Source: Opisthocomus hoazin
Taxonomy: Eukaryota; Chordata; Aves; Opisthocomiformes; Opisthocomidae
Assembly (NCBI RefSeq): GCF_030867145.1
Contig: NC_134434.1
Span: 1 to 64,000 of the forward strand
Direction: 5' to 3'
Length of the DNA stretch: 64,000 nt
Shown here: one piece after another, positions 60,482 to 64,000 of the stretch
How positions within the stretch are numbered: the first letter of the stretch is position 1
Layout: each line of letters begins with the position of its first letter
Made by a program: the position numbers and the translations under genes
Notes under the pieces: model-generated
What the model was told of the DNA's origin: nothing
Databases searched by the model: none
What the model saw: only the letters and a program-made list of their open reading frames with translations

Positions 60482-62074
60482 TTCAGAGTGTTGCAAGGAG
60501 GGGTAAGGTAGGTAAAACCACAGGATTTTAAGCAAAGAAGGTAGCAGTTTTAGCTCAGACATACACAAATCTGCAGTCTGAAATTAATCCAAGCTAATAG
60601 TATGGCCTTCAAGTCCATCACTTTGGATCAGCTTGTGCTGGGAAGCAGCTGGGGACATTGGGCAATACTGGTGACCTCTTTAGTGATTCATAAAGGGAGA
60701 AAGATTTCCATCCTACTGCTACACTTGTGTTAACAAAACACGGCTTATAAGCCTATAAATAATTAGCAGAGCACCTTTTTTTTCTGGCAAAGACCCTGCT
60801 GAAGGTTGTGGGAAAAAACCCCACAGTACAAAAGAAAGACTGAGTGGCAGCCACAAGAAGCGCCCCAAAAAGGGGCTGCTGTTGGATTTATTTGTGCCAT
60901 GGTACGAACAGGAACAGCACTGGACTCTTGTTATCTGTAGGGAAAAGAACGCTCCATCAAAACAAGGTCAGGCTGTTTCTGTAGTCATGGAAGAATACTA
61001 GTATGATAAATTTATAGGTCCAATGGAAGACTCTTTAATTTACTGGGAAAAGACAAGGGGTCTGTGGCCAACTTGTAGAAAATTTACTCCTTTATACCTT
61101 AGTTATGTGCCATTGAATATTTACCCTGAGTCTGCAGATATATTTATCATTCATGCAGCATCCCAACCTATCAAAAAGCCCTACTCAGAGTAGTATGTGT
61201 TGGATTCCTCACTTTTCTAAAAATTAAACTGCAATGACTTAGAAAAATCTTTTGAAATGTAATGCTCACAAAGCAAATTCTTCCTGAAAGCAACTGACAG
61301 GTATTTAGGGTTAAATAAGGACAAATTTCTGCACAGCGAACAGTGAGTATCAGGAAACAGACTCGTGTTCACACACCAGCTAGACCTGTGGTCAACACCT
61401 ATTCGTATAGGGAATTGTTCATAGCGATATCATGCACCTGTAGATTTGATTTGTTTCTAGCCTATATTAAGTTATTCGGTGCTATTCTGTGTTACCTGCT
61501 GTTGCTATTTTACACTGCAGCTATACTGTGCTATTGTATGAATCCCATTTCAAATAAGTCACCATAGAGGAAACTCTCAGACTGTACAACAGCCAAATAC
61601 CACGATTCACACTAATCAGAGGCCATGAGCCTGAAAAATAAATAATTTTAAAATATAACTAAAAAATATTCAGGGCCTCATTTTGTAAAACATGAATAAC
61701 TCTTGCCCGTGGAAGTCATCCAGTGAATTCCAGACTTCCACAGGAGTGAAGGTGCTATGGTACATGGTACTCAAACAGTTTTTTTCCTGTTATTAACAAA
61801 AACAATTCTGGTAACTCCTAGATATACTGATTTCCTTGCTAACAAGGAAGGGGCCAGCAGGCTGGTGTTAAGAACAATGTCTGGGATCAATCAAGGTTGA
61901 ACTGCTACTGGTCATCTCCTAGGGTCACATGAAGAAACCAGAATCTCATCATTCATTTAGAAAAGATGGTTCTAGCCCCCATGGATACAAAGAAAAGCTT
62001 GACATATGATTTGTGCACAGCAGATTCTGCCTGCATCTTTTAGGGAGGGAGCAGTTCCAAGACACATGATGTAC
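60482..62074. other. No feature supported
   Basis: AT-rich DNA without clear exons, RNAs or known repeats. Confidence 0.35.
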
Positions 62075-62190
62075 CTTGTTCTCTCCAGTTCTGACATTTA
62101 TTGGCACTTCCAGGGAGGGCCAGGTTAAAGTCCGAAGGCAAGAGGCAGCGTGGGAGACCATGGTAGGCCAGAGCTTGCTTTCATTCAGCC
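62075..62190 (-). CDS. Candidate coding exon, 116 nt, minus strand
   Basis: Minus strand: acceptor TGGTTGGCAG, 116 nt, donor AACAAG/GTACAT. The frame is open from phase 1 to phase 0; residues include LNESKLWPTMVSHAASCL and WPSLEVPINVRTGENK. The donor is fair and the acceptor pyrimidine tract is short. Same strand and spacing as the better exons to the left. Confidence 0.3.
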
Positions 62191-62622
62191 CTGCCAACCA
62201 TGCACACACTTTTATTCATTTTCCAATTGTGAAAGCCACAATTTTAGACTCCCAGGCAACAAACTTCAGAGCAATAACAAAACAAATAAATGTAGTAGAT
62301 TTGTGTCTATGTTTATTTATATATATATTTACAGATATTTTAATGTACTCTAAATTATAGAAATTAAGCATAGAATAGCATATAGAATGTTTCAACAGTG
62401 GATGGATCTGAACTGCATTTCAGCATTCCAGCTGCAGAAATTACATTTTTCAAGAATGTTTTCTGCCCCAGAGTAACGTATATTAAATTCTCAATATTTG
62501 AGGGCATTTGAGTGGTACACAAAGTTTTACTAACACCAAATCTATAGCACTGGAGGAGGTTTGGAGGGGGATGTTAATATTTGGTATTATAGATAAGAGC
62601 CACAGCAGAAACAAAACTTTTC

Positions 62623-62638
62623 TTTTTTTTTTTTTTTT
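62623..62638 (+). repeat. Poly(T) tract
   Basis: An uninterrupted run of 16 T, preceded by more T-rich sequence. It could be the reverse of a retroposon A-tail, but no body is recognisable. Confidence 0.6.
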
Positions 62639-62906
62639 ACCCTTCTCCTGTTTACCATTTGATGCTTTAGAGCTGCTCAGGGAAAGAGAGAAAAATGTCT
62701 TCTATTTCACATTGCACAGCTGTTTCACTGCTTGAGAAAAACATTTTAAATATTAATATGGTTTTGGGGCTAAAAGCATTTCTTAAGAGGTACTTCAATG
62801 CAATGAGTTTCAGTGAAGTGAACAATCACAAAAATAGAGTCAAAGACCAAACTCCCTCCAGCTGATAGGCTGATAGTAAGCCAGTTTATTTTTTCTGCAT
62901 GCCTAC

Positions 62907-62990
62907 AGAACTTCTGATGTAACTTTCCGTTACAGTTTTCCAGTCCAACCTCAGTAAGGAATTGCTCATATATGCAATAGATTGTGGCCA
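62907..62990 (-). CDS. Candidate coding exon, 84 nt, minus strand (weak)
   Basis: Minus strand: acceptor TTCTGACTTCAG, 84 nt, donor-like TTCT/GTAGGC. It is open in phase 0 to phase 0 over 28 codons; residues include SIAYMSNSLLRLDWKTVTES. It follows the 63.3-kb candidate in matching phase. A second frame is open across the same region, and the donor lacks the usual AG, so the call is tentative. Confidence 0.25.
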
Positions 62991-63300
62991 CTGAAGTCAG
63001 AAGCATCTTCCTTCTCTTACCCCAAGCTTTGCATGTGAGTTGGGCTATCTCAGTTCTCTCTCCTCCCCACGAGCTTTAGCACAGTGGGTATACTTCCTTG
63101 CAGTTTAGGGGGCTTTTATCAGCTGCACAGCCTCCTCCACTCAGTAAAATCTGCAGCTGTGGTTAAACTGCCCAGGGAGGCTAAAGCTTTCTTACCCAAT
63201 ACTACTGTGTCTAAGGCTGTACATCGTGGTTGTCTCGTTTAGCTCTGCAACAGGCCATCCCATGTATTAATCACCCCAGCAGCACCTAGAGGCAGCTCAC

Positions 63301-63524
63301 CCCAAAGGTACTCAGTGTTTCATCCCTCATAGGAAAGAAACAGGGGTTTCCCTCAGCCAAAATAGTCTGACAGTAGGTTTGAAACAGCGCACTGAACAGA
63401 GGACAGTGCTTTAACTTTGGCAAGGCTTCATCCCGAGGAGACATGGCTCTAGCATGGGTGATATACCTATGAAGGGCTGCAGCATTATTTATGCACTCAG
63501 ACTGCTGATGCATCTTCAGTTCTT
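63301..63524 (-). CDS. Candidate coding exon, 224 nt, minus strand
   Basis: Minus strand: acceptor CCTTTTCAAAG, 224 nt, donor TTTGGG/GTGAGC. It is open from phase 1 to phase 0 over 74 codons; residues include HQQSECINNAAALHRYIT, PKLKHCPLFSALFQTYCQ and CFFPMRDETLSTFG. Composition and length are protein-like and the donor is good. It would be the most upstream exon in the window of the minus-strand gene. I cannot name the family. Confidence 0.4.
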
Positions 63525-64000
63525 CTTTGAAAAGGAATCATCCTGCATGTTCTGAAATTCACAGCTGCCAAGGGGTAGGAGGAGGCTACTTCCATCATTT
63601 CATCTGCTCACCTACTTCCTATTTACCAGGGATGACAAACGTTCAAACCACTTTGTTAATTTATTCCTAAGCTTTTAATGCTGCTCCCTAAGCTTTGCTG
63701 TTGAAACCATGCTCTCCCAAGAGCAGGTCTGAAGTGCACAGCACCTGTGGCTCCAGGCTGTCAGCAGCAGGACACGTGTGTGCCCAGAACAGCTCCCTCC
63801 GAGCAGAGGGAGAAATGGATTACAGCTCTGGGCTACGCACAGTAAATCACCAGCACAGAGAGAGAAGCACAGGGACAACAGAAATACCAAAACGTGCTTT
63901 TTTAGAACATGACTCCTTAAATTAAACAAGACAAGAAAATATATGAAATGACAGCAAGGTCACTTTTTCCTTAACTGCTGCTCCAATTTAAGCCCACACA
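63525..64000. other. No feature supported
   Basis: No exon with paired splice signals is visible before the window ends. Confidence 0.35.

Noticed and set aside
60187-60531. Plus-strand 114-codon ORF
   Set aside because: It lies opposite a more protein-like minus-strand frame, has no promoter or splice support, and looks like a shadow.
55000-64000. CR1 LINE fragments, common in birds
   Set aside because: I looked for the typical 3' end octamer repeats and reverse-transcriptase frames and saw none.

Overview
The window is vertebrate nuclear DNA, almost certainly from a bird. The evidence is a degraded LTR at about 19.15-19.57 kb whose 3' end has the layout familiar from avian ERV-L type LTRs, short GT-AG introns, no bacterial gene organisation, and no long protein-coding ORF outside repeats. 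No gene could be named with confidence. The long apparent ORFs at 20-54 kb are by-products of a minisatellite.

Layout. (1) 0-1.6 kb: anonymous DNA, then a decayed short-period repeat. (2) 1.6-17.4 kb: nine tandem, diverged copies (called U0-U8 here) of a cassette of very short minus-strand exons (41-65 nt in intact copies, called a to g) split by 80-130 nt introns. A TATA/CCAAT-type promoter and candidate first exon lie at the right end (17.12-17.53 kb), so the locus would be read leftward. Short cassettes (about 1.45 kb, exons a and b deleted) and long ones (about 2.13 kb) form a 3.58-kb higher-order repeat. No reading frame runs through a whole cassette, so this is either a noncoding RNA gene or a decaying coding gene. 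(3) 17.5-19.95 kb: a possible plus-strand TATA promoter, the LTR remnant and A-rich repeat debris.

(4) 19.95-54.84 kb: a 35-kb GC-rich minisatellite with a 20-bp unit, organised into blocks marked by a recurring hinge segment. Three 6.53-6.59-kb higher-order copies lie at 21.5-41.2 kb and a tandem 4.16-kb duplication at 44.8-53.1 kb. The minus strand is G-rich. Because three 20-bp units make 60 bp, every frame sees the same 20-residue peptide, which gives ORFs on both strands.

(5) 54.84-64 kb: single-copy DNA. Three short segments with good splice signals (54,973-55,062; 56,319-56,393; 59,707-59,769) are all multiples of three and open in the same phase, which points to a real, unrecognised minus-strand protein-coding gene. 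Weaker candidate exons follow at 60.1, 62.1, 62.9 and 63.3 kb. The minisatellite lies immediately downstream of the last visible exon, in an intron or the 3' flank of that gene.

All similarities were judged by eye. Exon phases, unit counts and identities need dot plots, RNA-seq and database searches.
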